Positions 32,432 to 42,381 of a DNA stretch of 64,000 bases are shown here, piece after piece. This DNA comes from Patella vulgata (taxonomy: Eukaryota; Mollusca; Gastropoda; Patellidae), in the NCBI RefSeq assembly GCF_932274485.2, contig NC_065883.2, positions 44,920,539-44,984,538 on the forward strand, in the 5' to 3' direction. The notes beneath the pieces were generated by a model, which was given only the letters and a program-made list of their open reading frames with translations, searched no databases and had not been told where the DNA came from. Numbering within the stretch: the stretch's first letter is position 1; each line of letters starts with the position of its first letter. The position numbers were made by a program, and so were the translations under genes.

Positions 32432-33190
32432 TGCACATAAAAGAGAATCCTTCACAGTTGAAATTCTATGAAGAAATGCCACGGTCCATTGAAAATTTCC
32501 GTCATATCACTCTGCATAGCGTATACCTATCTCCCAATAGTCTGATTGGTTCGGAAAAGTAGGAAAATGAAATGAAATGGGGTTTAACGTCCAACTGTTC
32601 TGCTCCGGGATCCACAGTGGCTAAGTGAGTAAGACGTTGGCTGGCTAGCCGTCATATTACTCTGCACAGCGTATGCATATCTTCAATAGTCAAATTGGTT
32701 CGGAAAAGTAGGAAAATGAAATGAAATGAAATGGGGTTTAACGTCCAACTGTTCTGCTCCGGGCGATAACGTATAGTCTTTCAGACGGGACAAATAATCG
32801 AGGTTTCGTGTACATATAAGCGCCACTATCCGGGCAAAGCTTCCCTCACAGTACATTGTATAGCGTATTCCCGTCTTCATTAGCCCTGTCAGAGCAGAAC
32901 AGTAGGACGTTAAACACAATTTCATTTCATTTCATTTTCCTACTTTTCTTCACCAATCGGGCTATTGAAGATAGGCATACGCTACGCGGAGTGCTATGGC
33001 GGAAATTTTCAATGGACCGTGGCATTTCTTCATCGAAATTCAACTGTGAAGGATTATTTTATGTGCACGCCAATATGTACACAGGAGCGTGTTTTTTGTC
33101 CCATCTACACAACTAGACACTGTACTTTGCTAGACCCTTTGTCCTGCACTACAGATAGGGGGAAACCACGCTGCAAAATCCCGGGGAACT
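32432..33190. repeat. inverted repeat with ATGAAATG / TTTAACGTCC repeat
   Basis: 32436-32580 and 32930-33070 are reverse complements (ATGCCACGGTCCATTGAAAA on one side). Within them, a GGGGTTTAACGTCCAACTGT motif preceded by ATGAAATGAAATG occurs at about 32567 and 32720, and inverted near 32905. This motif resembles a short repeat common in mollusc genomes, from memory. Confidence 0.55.
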
Positions 33191-33192
33191 TT

Positions 33193-33430
33193 CTTGACCA
33201 ACCCGACAACCCGACATCACGACATTTTAACCCGACAATACGACATTTTTTCCCGACATCACGACATTTTTACGCGACAATACGACATTTTTAATGTCGT
33301 GGTGTCGGGTGAAAATGTCGTAGTGTCGCGTTAAAAATGTCGGGTTGTCGTGGTGTCGGGTTATAATGTCGTGATGTCGTGATGTCGGGTTATCGCCTTA
33401 TGAAGGGCGACACCACGACATCACGACATG
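33193..33430. repeat. TGTCG palindromic array
   Basis: An imperfect palindrome centred near 33292 (CGACATTTTTAATGTCG). The left half is built of CGACATCACGACA and CGACAACCC words and the right half of their complements. It could fold into a hairpin of about 200 nt. Confidence 0.75.
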
Positions 33431-33528
33431 ATACCAATCAGCCACCATAATAGTAGGCACCATCGCCATTGTAAATCATTTGACATTCCAGAGTGAACAG
33501 GGAGACCTATGATTGGTCAGAAATGTAT

Positions 33529-34255
33529 CAGATTCCATACTCGGGGGTGGGGATGAAAAAACTGTTGTAGTGTTACATAATCAGATTATTTCAACTTACT
33601 TATCCTGTGGAAATACAGCTATATAGGATATATTTTGAAATTCATGGGCACTGCATTTTTCAACATTTTAGATTTTACCACAATTTGGCACTTGAAACTA
33701 CGTTAACAGAGAAAAACTGTGTGGTTTTCGATGAAAGTGTTAAAAAGTCTAATATTGCATCATGATTACTGTTTTAAAGTATTTTCGTGTTTGATTTATA
33801 TTGAATTCATCTCATCTTTTTGAAGAATGCATTTATGTTTAAAAATAAAAATGTTCTGTGGAATTCAAAATTCATGTGCTTTTAAATTATCAGATTCCAA
33901 ACTGGGGGGTGGGGATGAAAAAGATGTTGTAGTGTTACATAATCAGATTATTTCAACTTATCCTATGGAAATACAGCTATATAGGAAATATTTTAAAATT
34001 GATAGGCACTGCATGTTTCAACATCTTAGATTTGACCACAATTTGGCACTTGAAACTACGTTAACAGAGAAAAACTGTGTGGTTTTCGATGAAAGTGTTA
34101 AAAAGTCTAATATTGCATCATGATTACTGTTTTAAAGTATTTTCGTGTTTGATTTATATTGAATTTATCTCATCTTTTCACAGAATGCATTTATGTTCAA
34201 AAATAAAAATGTTCTGTTTTATTCAAAATGCATGTGCTTTTAAATTTCTGTCTGA
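33529..34255. repeat. tandem duplication, about 363-bp unit
   Basis: The unit starting AGATTCCATACTCGGGGGTG (about 33529) is repeated from about 33892 with a few percent divergence (GGGATGAAAAA, ACTACGTTAACAGAGAAAAA in both). No conserved coding frame is seen. Confidence 0.85.
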
Positions 34256-34744
34256 AATTCCGCAGTTTTCTGATGTTTGTAGAATGCCACACAGCTCATC
34301 TGAAAATGCATAGATTTTTACAATCTTTGGCCAGGGCATTGCATATATGGTTGTTTATTAGATAACAACGGATTTGTTTAAACTGCGAGTTATAAATAGA
34401 CAATTTTTCCCTTATTTTTTTTATCCTCTCTTCCTGCATTTTTGGGTTGACTTTTTGGTCTAGAATTGGAGAAAATGGTTCAAATTTGCAATTTCATAGC
34501 AGTTTTGAGTAATGCTGATGATATTACAGCGGAGGGATAGGGGATGTAAAGTGTCTTTCTGCAGAGCAATCATTATGTCGGAAGTGAGATTTTCACCCCA
34601 GTCAACTTCAAATCCCCGTAGCAAAAAATCTTAACGGTCAACCCCCTACAAATTTATGATGAGAATATTGCCAAATGTGGTCCCCATTGTTCCTATAAAG
34701 ATTGGAACCAACGGAATGTTGAGCAAATAGCTACAGCCTGTGAT

Positions 34745-35196
34745 GTTACAGCCATTTAACATTGAAGTCAATGGGCAAATAATTGCTAGTCTGAGGCCAT
34801 CTTATCTTAGTCTTAAAACTAGAGTTATCTTTCCCTGGGATCGTTTATTTTTAAATACCGTATTTTAATGACATGCAGATATAGTCACATGATCAAATTT
34901 ATTTCCGTAATATGCATAGAGAAAATCTCGAGCAGAAAATTCCGAGTAGAAAATCTGAAGTTGAAAGTCGAATGTCAAAAGTTGATTATTGAAAGTCGAA
35001 ATTCTGTTGTTGAAAGTAGAATATTTACGACTTAAAGTTGAAAAGGTGGACGGATTAGGTTGAAAAGCACGAGCGGTATATATGTTTCCCACACGAAAAT
35101 GTCCATTTTGGATAAGAATTTTCTCTTTTGCTTTTTATTTTCTACTTTCTACTGCAGATCGCATTTTGAACCTGATACCCCGCCATACACATGGGT
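34745..35196 (-). repeat. outer inverted repeat, right arm (partner 22860-23270)
   Basis: Reverse complement of 22860-23270, ending ATACCCCGCCATAC. It carries an extra GAGCAGAAAATTCCGAGTAG segment relative to the left arm. Confidence 0.8.
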
Positions 35197-35199
35197 CAT

Positions 35200-36440
35200 T
35201 CACTGTATAGACCACTAAAGGACGGAATCGATTATCAGGTCACCCAACGAAAAAATTGGCCCGAAATCTTAAAAGGGTTACGTGTCCGGATAAGCAGTTT
35301 TGACGTTCACGTCCAAACGACTCAATATTTTGAGCTGGAATTTTGAGACAGGGTAAATACACCATTCCCTATATTTTGGCGTTTAAATTTCATACGTACT
35401 CGGACTTTTATTTTTCAGACTCTGTTCAAATCGGGATAATCCCTTTAACATGCAATCACCACTCCACTTGGGGTTCCCCCTCTAATAATAATGCTTGAGA
35501 TAAACTGAATAATTCTATAACTGAATAACCCTATATGTTAAAATACACTAAACTATCGCTGCCGTGCACGACACATCGCACGTCGTGCACTCAGCGAAAC
35601 TAGACGCATGGCAGTAGGTCAGGCATGGCTGTACCTTGACTAAAGGCTTGAATTAACACAGGAGATTTTACTGACTGATAAAGTTTATGTTGACAACATC
35701 TTGATATTCTGTTGATTCACAGACACTTTTAGGCTCTTTTCATACTAATTTCAGACAACTATAAGACTTAATTCAGACTTAATTCAGATATAATTCAGAC
35801 ATAATTCAGACGTAAAAACTCTATGAGTTTACAGGGGAAATAAACTACAACATGTCAGCTACCATGCTCCCAACTCACCAAAACCATGTGCTGAGTAATC
35901 CTCAATACTTTGACTATTATTTAAAGGCTGATGGATGCATGTTAAGAACACGGATAGAACCTAGACTAATTTTCATAATTCATATACACATAAATTCTGG
36001 GTATGTGGCTGGCTATGCAAGAAAAACTACGTATAAACTATATAATATAAAGTAAACAATAAGTACTCCCCATGATACAACAAATTTGAGCCTAGGTCAT
36101 ATCAGGCACCCCTGTTAACTCTTACAAACAAAGGGGAATGAGACCACTAACTATTTAAGGACAGTAACATAACTTCCCAAAATTAGTTTAACTGATTTTC
36201 AAATAATAATCTATTAACTAACATACTCAACGTACTATGACAATTCAATGTAACCAGAAACTCTTTAATTTATAATACATGACTAACACTAAAAGTAGCA
36301 AAATTTCGCAGTAAGTCTAACAACCTTAATATTTCATAAATATTTAGAACACTAACATACTAATTCTACTTAAATTCAAAATTACCAATCAAGTTACTTA
36401 ATTACTGAGCTCTACTTCTGCTCATACGAGCTAAAGATCA
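35200..36440. other. no gene seen; possible BEL LTR sequence
   Basis: AT-rich with short meaningless ORFs. It lies just beyond the 3' end of the minus-strand BEL fossil, so part may be its LTR, but I could not find a partner LTR. GGGGAACCCC-like words occur at about 35470 and 36460. Confidence 0.35.
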
Positions 36441-37600
36441 TTAAAAGTGGCTCCCCGACGGGGAACCCCCTGTCTCTAAAACCAAAACAAGTTTATGTAT
36501 AGGTCGCTCCAAGATTGTTTGCTTTTGAACATGTTTACCATTAGAATCCAACTTGGAGTCACCTAACACAACCTTTACTTTACGAACATGGCTATCTATG
36601 GTGGCTGATTGGTATCATGTCGTTATGTCGTGGTGTCGCCCTTCATAAGGCGACAACCCGACAACCCGACATCACGATACCACGACATTATAACCCGAGA
36701 TCACGACAACCCGGCAACCCGACATCACGACGTAATATAGTTCAATATTATCCAACTTTGATAGTTTGTCAAGGTAAGTAAATATAAATATGCCAGAAAA
36801 TTATTTATATCTTTGAAAAGAGAAATGAAAGTACTTTTCAGTGATATATAACATAATGGAATTGCATATTAAGACCCGTATTTTTACTTTGAATACCCCT
36901 ACCCCCACTATTTAATAGATTTTTGTACCATTCGTCTTTGATCACCTCCCAAGGCAAGTAAATATAAATGTGCCAGAAAAGTATTTATATATTTGAAAAG
37001 AACGGTGAACGTGCTTTCTACTGAAATGTAGCATAATATCTGGAATTTCGTATTAAGACCCGTAATTTAGTAGTGAGGGCCAGCTTGATTCGCAGTTAGT
37101 AAAGAGTAAGTATTCTTAGTGAAGGATGAGATAGTGAGGACTGACTTGATCTCGTGGCCGCTTCAACATTAATAAATAAAGTCGACAACCCGACATCACG
37201 ACACCACGACAACCCGACATCACGACATTTTTACGCGACAATACGACATTTTTACGCGACATTACGACATTCTTAATGTCGTGGTGTCGGGTGAAAATGT
37301 CGTAGTGTCGGGTTAAAAATGTCGTGTTGTCGGGTTGTCGTGGTGTCAGGTTATAATGTCGTGATGTCGGGTTGTAGGGTTGTCCCCTTATGAAGGGCGA
37401 CACCACGACATCACGACATAATACCAATCAGCCACCATAGTTATCACCATCTCTAATAATTTCAATAATGCGAGCTAATGGCCTATTGTTACGGGATAAA
37501 TTATCATCCACGATTAGCACAATGTCACCATCACACATATCACGACATGGTTTAATCCATTTATTGCGTTGTTGAAGGGAATTTTGTACTGCGTACATAA
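36440..37600 (-). mobile_element. BEL/Pao fossil fragment (pol C-terminus)
   Basis: On the minus strand, 37590-37440 reads LQQRNKWIKPC and GDIVLIVDDNLSRNNRPLAR. Beyond an inserted MITE, 36597-36445 reads SHVRKVKVVLGDSKLD and TILERPIHKLVLVLE. Both are the C-terminal domain characteristic of BEL/Pao pol. Only this end survives. It is a fragment, broken and interrupted, and older than the MITE. Confidence 0.8.
36598..37439. mobile_element. TGTCG foldback MITE inside the BEL fossil
   Basis: An 842-bp insertion with inverted ends CTATGGTGGCTGATTGGTAT at 36598 and the reverse complement ending at 37439, followed by CCCTTCATAAGG and the CGACAACCCGAC palindrome array (36650-36735 and 37180-37385). 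The BEL coding text on both sides is contiguous once it is ignored. A 2-3 bp duplication (TA or ATA) borders it. No transposase is present. The short target suggests a Tc1/mariner-type or similar mobiliser. Confidence 0.75.
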
Positions 37601-38437
37601 CTTTTCATAAAAAAAAGCAAAAATCATTTGTTTCGAATTTTTCTCCCACCTGCCGACATTACCGGATGTGGTGTCAGCTTGTAGTTTACGATTCAGTCAA
37701 TTTTGTTATTGTACTTCAAATGCTCGTAAATTTATATAGTGGCGATACATAGGAGAAGCTATTTTGTAGGAAAATTGTAGTATAATTATCGCTACTCCTC
37801 TCACAGATCAAAACTTTCATTATCGTTGATGACATCGGCATTAAACCGATAACGACAGGTTTTATATTATGGACAACTTCTTACAACCAGTGTATCACAG
37901 GGAATTGTAGTATACCGTATGTCCTTAAAGAAGAAATAGATGGTAGTGATTGGGCATTCAAATTATCTCGCTAATTGGTGCCACCGCGACAACTCAAAAA
38001 TAATAATTACTACGGTATTTCTGAAAACTTTAATAAGAAATGTTAATTTTGGGAATATAGGTTTCGTGGAGCCTCGTAAAGATCAGAGTATATTTTTGTG
38101 GTAGTTTTTGGAGCTGACAGACCAAAAGATGTAATGACTGATCCGTTATTTTTTTTAAAGTTTCAAAGTAGTGAGCTTATATAAAGTACCCCATCTCCAC
38201 TCCCGCAAATACCAGGTTCCTTGACGTGATAGCCCTGAAAGGTTAAACATATAGTGTTTCTCGGTACAGTCACAGAATAGTGTTGACATTTTCTTATTAG
38301 TGGTATTGTATTCATGAATTTTGACCGGTGCATAGGAATACTGGTATGTCGCCCATAGAATTTAGATGGTACCGAATGCGACTTGAACCTGTTGTTTTGG
38401 CGTCAGTCAGATCACGGACATTTTACTATAATTTCAG
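37600..38437 (+). other. probable intron upstream of the channel exon
   Basis: No ORF or recognised element. It ends in a good 3' splice site with an upstream TTACTATAA that could serve as branch point. Confidence 0.4.
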
Positions 38438-38546
38438 GTTAAAATTTTTGAAGAATGTGAAGAAGGATTGTTAAGAGAATTGGTTTTAAAACTTCGGCCA
38501 CAGATATATTCCCCTGGAGATTATATATGCCGAACGGGAGAAATAG
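38438..38546 (+). CDS. exon of a cyclic-nucleotide-gated channel
   Basis: A 109-bp exon with an acceptor at 38436-38437 (TACTATAATTTCAG) and a donor at 38547 (ATAG/GTGGGT). It translates as [20 protein letters not shown] followed by [17 protein letters not shown]. In CNG channel alpha subunits this is the C-linker end and the start of the cyclic-nucleotide-binding domain (consensus VxIFQDCEAGLLVELVLKL...[13 protein letters not shown]). The exon starts in phase 0 and ends after the first base of a codon. The channel passes cations across the plasma membrane when cGMP or cAMP binds. Flanking exons are not seen in the window, so the introns are long or the exon is isolated by transposon insertions. 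A processed or dead copy is unlikely because both splice sites are intact. The exact subunit cannot be assigned. Confidence 0.88.
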
Positions 38547-38689
38547 GTGGGTTTTTTTTTGTTATAAGAACTTTATTTTCGTTATTTGTAAATCGACGAT
38601 TGTATATTCAAACAAATAATTCCATGCTTTATTTTGCAAGAAACTGACAAAGAATAACCTTTAAAAAATGATTGTATGGACAATCAAGG

Positions 38690-39400
38690 GCCATAATCCA
38701 GAAAGTTACGGCCCGATATGCAGGAATATCGAAAGGAATCGAGATGTTTGAAATATAAACATATATGTTAATTTTTATCAAAAACAGATGAAAATTGTGA
38801 CCTCTAGCTGGCCCACAACAATTGTATTACATACTTTTACACTATTTGCGTACGGGGAGTGGCCATTTTCGGTCCAATATTCACGAAAGTTAAACTCAAC
38901 TGTCATTATGGTGGAACGGTGATATATTTGAACGGGTTTAAAATCAGATAGAAATTGTGGCCTCTAGAGGGTTCAAAAGCTAAAAATGCGATTTTTTCGT
39001 ACAATCAGAAGACATAATCAAAAACGTATCTACCAATATTTTCTCACTGCGCTTTGAACATTTTCAGATGGATTTAGCACTCTACAAATGTACATTATTA
39101 TTATTATTATTATTATTATTATCTTTGGGTTATAAACATGCATTTTAATTTTCATCAGCATTTGATAAAAAATTGTGACTTTTAGAATGTCCACAAGCTA
39201 AAAACATGATTTTTTGTACAACCAGGGGCCATAATCCATGCATGAAGTTACGGTTCAATACATGGTAATATCTAAAGGGACCGAGATCTTTAGGATATAA
39301 ACCTATATTTCTAGTTTCGTCAAAATCGGATAAAAATTGTGACGTGTATAGTGTCCAGAAACAAAATTTGAACTGACGGACTGACGTCCAGACGTCCGGA
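38690..39400. repeat. tandem array of a dispersed ~170-bp repeat
   Basis: About four diverged units, each with ATATAAACNTATAT, TCANATNNGATAAAAATTGTGACCT, a TAGAGNGTCCACAAGCTAAAA block and GTACAATCAGGGGCCATAAT. The units start near 38750, 38930, 39130 and 39295. The array ends in GACGTCCAGACGTCCGGACG. A fifth, isolated piece of the same family lies at 47740-47990. It is probably an intronic repeat of the channel gene. Confidence 0.65.
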
Positions 39401-40336
39401 CGGACATATGTAAGGACGATATAGCATGTGGGCGTAAATAAAATCGTAGATTTAACATACGTCAATAAATCATGTATCACAGTCAGTATAATTAAAATTA
39501 AATAAAATAAAATTTAATGTATATTATTAATGTGTAAAATATGGGCTATACTATATACCGGAAAACTAGCGGAAAACACCATGTTATACTGAATACTGGA
39601 AAACACCGGAAAAACACTAAATACCGGAAACACACACTCTAAATAGGTAACCCAGAACCTGGTCCTCTGTTTGCGGGGAGTTATGGTTAGGGTTAGATTT
39701 TTCCGGTGTTTTCCAGAGGATCAGCGGTGGGTCAGGTTTAAGAATTTGGGGGAGAGATTAAGTCTCCACATAAGCACTGACCTAGGATGATGAAAAATTA
39801 GTTCGTGATATTTCCTAGTTTTATTAAAAATACATACAATACATTAGATTTATATACAAAGGCGATTTCACTGTTTATTGGTGTTGGTGGCGCTGATGGT
39901 CTTCCTTGGGTGGTGCTTCTGGTATTCTAGTATTATTGTTTCTGAAGAAAAAAGAAAATAAATTTGAGGCTCTCGGGAGAGAGCCACATTAGTGTGTTTC
40001 CTACTACGGATTGGATTTTCTAAAATAATCGTGTTTGTTCCACATCACCGGGTTAGGGCTAGGGATTCTTATATCTAACTGATTTTATTTAATAACGGTT
40101 AGGGATAGGATTTGATATATGGTTTGTTTTGGGTCAGGGTGGAGACTGGTCTTATTTAATCTAATTTACTGTGCACTAGGATGTCGTTCAGATTTTTATT
40201 TTTAGAATATGCAATTATAAGTTTCTGTGTGAATATTTTCGGGTGATTTTCTTGGAGATCAGTATAGTGTTTTCTGATGATTTTGGATGCACTTGCTGCA
40301 GTTGCGCTAAATGGAACTACAAAGGGAGCTATTGCG

Positions 40337-42301
40337 CTAGCCGTATGAATATTCAAACCTAGGGGGGGGGGGGGCTGTTGTTTCCAATTTGTCAATCCAG
40401 AATTTTTCTCTTGTTAGCCTAAACGTTTTAATTTCTTCTGAAGTTTCAAAGTCGCTCTTGGTCTTTTCTATTGGCATGACAATGCGATCAGAAATGTCAT
40501 GATTTGGTTGGTTGAAATGAATTGAGACAGGTTTGTCTTTTTTGGTGACTATGTCTAACCGGTGACCGTTAATTCTTTCCCTAAGTGCATTTTGAGTCTC
40601 CCCTACGTATTGCTTGTCACATTTTCTGCATGAGATTAGATAAATTATGTTTGAACTACTGCATGAAAGTTGGTCTAATATTGGGAATTTTGTGCCAGAT
40701 GTTTTGTTATGGAAATGGTCGGATATGTTTAAGATTTTGCATGTTTGACATCTTGGATGGCCACAAATTTTGGTTTTAACTGTTGATTGTATATTATTTG
40801 TTTCTTTGGCGGCAAGCTCAGCTAGAGTGTTGTTTTTTATACGTCGTAGATAGCGTTTGGAGTATCCCCTTTCCCTTAGTTTGCTAAATACCAATGTACA
40901 TGATGACTCGAAGTCGGTCTTCTGAGTACATATCCTATGAAAACGGAGAATCTGAGATTTTATGATGCCAGAGAATGTATGTTTTGGGTGAAAGGAGCTT
41001 TTGAACAATAATTGATGTGTGTCGGTTTCTTTGAAAAATACTTTAGTTTCCAATTGGCCTGTGATTTTGGTCTTGCTACTTTTAAAAACGGTAGTATCAA
41101 GGAAATCTATGCTGTTATGACTTACATTTGCGGTTAATTTGACAGATGGATGATGATTGTTCAGAATGTTGAAAAATGTCCAAAATTCGTCTAGTGTGTA
41201 CGTCCAGACTATGAAAACGTCATCTAAAAACCGCCCATAGAAATCTGGTTTTAATGGACAGAGTGGCAGAACTTCCCTTTCCCACTCCGCCATGAAGAGA
41301 TTTGCATAACTCGGGGCAAATCGTTTTCCCATCGCAGTTCCGGAAGACTGAAGGTATACTTGGTCGTTAAAAGCGAAGTCATTCCTCCTCAGACAAATGT
41401 AGAGTAATTTGAGGATTTCTTCGTCCGGCCTGGATGCTTGCGGGTTCCTAAGAAATGCTTTCCTAACTGCTTCAACTCCTGTGGTATTATCGATGTTCGT
41501 GTACATGCTCTGTACGTCAATGGATATTAGTATGGTGTGCTCGGGTACTCTTAACTGTTTAATTTTGTGAATGAAATCGTTAGTGTCTTTAAGGTATGAT
41601 GGGTGTTGGCATGCTAGGGGTAATAAGAAATGATCTATATATTGTGATACATTGTATGATTCGCTGCCACAGTCTGATATTATTGGGCGTCCCTTGGGTA
41701 ATTCCGTTTCTGGATTTTTATGTATTTTTGGTAGCGTATAGAGATGTCGTTGTCGACAGTCAGATTTGGCGGAAAGATAATCATATTGTTTTGCTGTTAT
41801 ATATTCCTTGTCTTGCAATTCATGTAAGATGTTGTTTATTAAAGTTGCGGTGTCCTTAAAGATGGGTTGGTCTAATTTAGTGTAATGTATAGGATTACTT
41901 AATTGTTTTTCTGCCTCTGAGATATAGTCTGCGCGATTCATTATGACACAACACGAGCCTTTGTCGCTTTTCTTAATTATTATGTTTTTGTCTTTTTTGA
42001 GGGTGTTTAATGCTGTTTTAGTTGCTCGGTTGAGATTTGTTTTTTGTGATTGTGGTAGAAGGGATGATATTTTTGTGTTCATTTCATCGAAAGTTTTTAG
42101 GATGGCTGGTGATAATGACTTTTTAGGTGGTTTCCATGTGGATTTTTCTGTGAATAATTTCTTACCTCTGCCGGGTTTGTTCCTAAAAAAATAAGTCAAC
42201 GAAAGTGTTCTTTGGAAGCGATCGGTTGCCTGGGTGATGGGATCTAAGGATGTTATTGTAGGGGTTGGGATGAATTGAAGGCCTTTATCAAGAATGTTCA
42301 T
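40337..42301 (-). CDS. PLE ORF2: reverse transcriptase with GIY-YIG endonuclease
   Basis: A 654-aa ORF. The RT core shows KSDKGSCCVIMNRADY, LYTLPKIHKNPE with GRPIISDCGSES, ISIDVQSMYTNID, SSGTAMGKRFAPSYANLFMA and the catalytic FLDDVFIVW, all typical of Penelope-like RTs, which are related to telomerase. After a linker comes a Cys/His cluster (CGHPRCQTC) and then, at about residues 548-585, a GIY-YIG nuclease: IIYLISCRKCDKQYVGETQ and LRERINGHR. RT followed by GIY-YIG defines canonical (endonuclease-plus) PLEs. The enzyme copies element RNA at a chromosomal nick. It lies about 80 bp downstream of ORF1, in a different frame. The 42301 start is the first ATG after ORF1 ends. Confidence 0.92.
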   Translation of the reverse strand: MNILDKGLQFIPTPTITSLDPITQATDRFQRTLSLTYFFRNKPGRGKKLFTEKSTWKPPKKSLSPAILKTFDEMNTKISSLLPQSQKTNLNRATKTALNTLKKDKNIIIKKSDKGSCCVIMNRADYISEAEKQLSNPIHYTKLDQPIFKDTATLINNILHELQDKEYITAKQYDYLSAKSDCRQRHLYTLPKIHKNPETELPKGRPIISDCGSESYNVSQYIDHFLLPLACQHPSYLKDTNDFIHKIKQLRVPEHTILISIDVQSMYTNIDNTTGVEAVRKAFLRNPQASRPDEEILKLLYICLRRNDFAFNDQVYLQSSGTAMGKRFAPSYANLFMAEWEREVLPLCPLKPDFYGRFLDDVFIVWTYTLDEFWTFFNILNNHHPSVKLTANVSHNSIDFLDTTVFKSSKTKITGQLETKVFFKETDTHQLLFKSSFHPKHTFSGIIKSQILRFHRICTQKTDFESSCTLVFSKLRERGYSKRYLRRIKNNTLAELAAKETNNIQSTVKTKICGHPRCQTCKILNISDHFHNKTSGTKFPILDQLSCSSSNIIYLISCRKCDKQYVGETQNALRERINGHRLDIVTKKDKPVSIHFNQPNHDISDRIVMPIEKTKSDFETSEEIKTFRLTREKFWIDKLETTAPPPPRFEYSYG

Positions 42302-42381
42302 TTCTAGGGGGCTGAGAAGTCTGTCGCTCAGATTGACAACTGTCTGTCCTAAAGACGGCTTCTCATTCCTTTTCCCTAATC

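Larger units (their letters stand above)
23429..33449. mobile_element. TGTCG foldback element, interrupted by gypsy
   Basis: The left edge is CTATGGTGG at 23434 followed by CGACAACCCGACATCACGAC. The right edge is GATACCAATCAGCCACCAT ending near 33449. Both match the ends of the MITE at 36598-37439, although the left edge here lacks about 50 bp. Inside are two GTCGTGATGTCGGGTTGTCG palindrome arrays (23435-23625 and 33193-33430) and a second inverted pair (about 23640-23790 with 33060-33190). Removing the gypsy insertion leaves about 1.4 kb. Confidence 0.55.

Noticed and set aside
35852-36055. 67-aa plus-strand ORF considered as an upstream exon of the CNG channel
   Set aside because: There is no similarity to channel sequence and no splice context.
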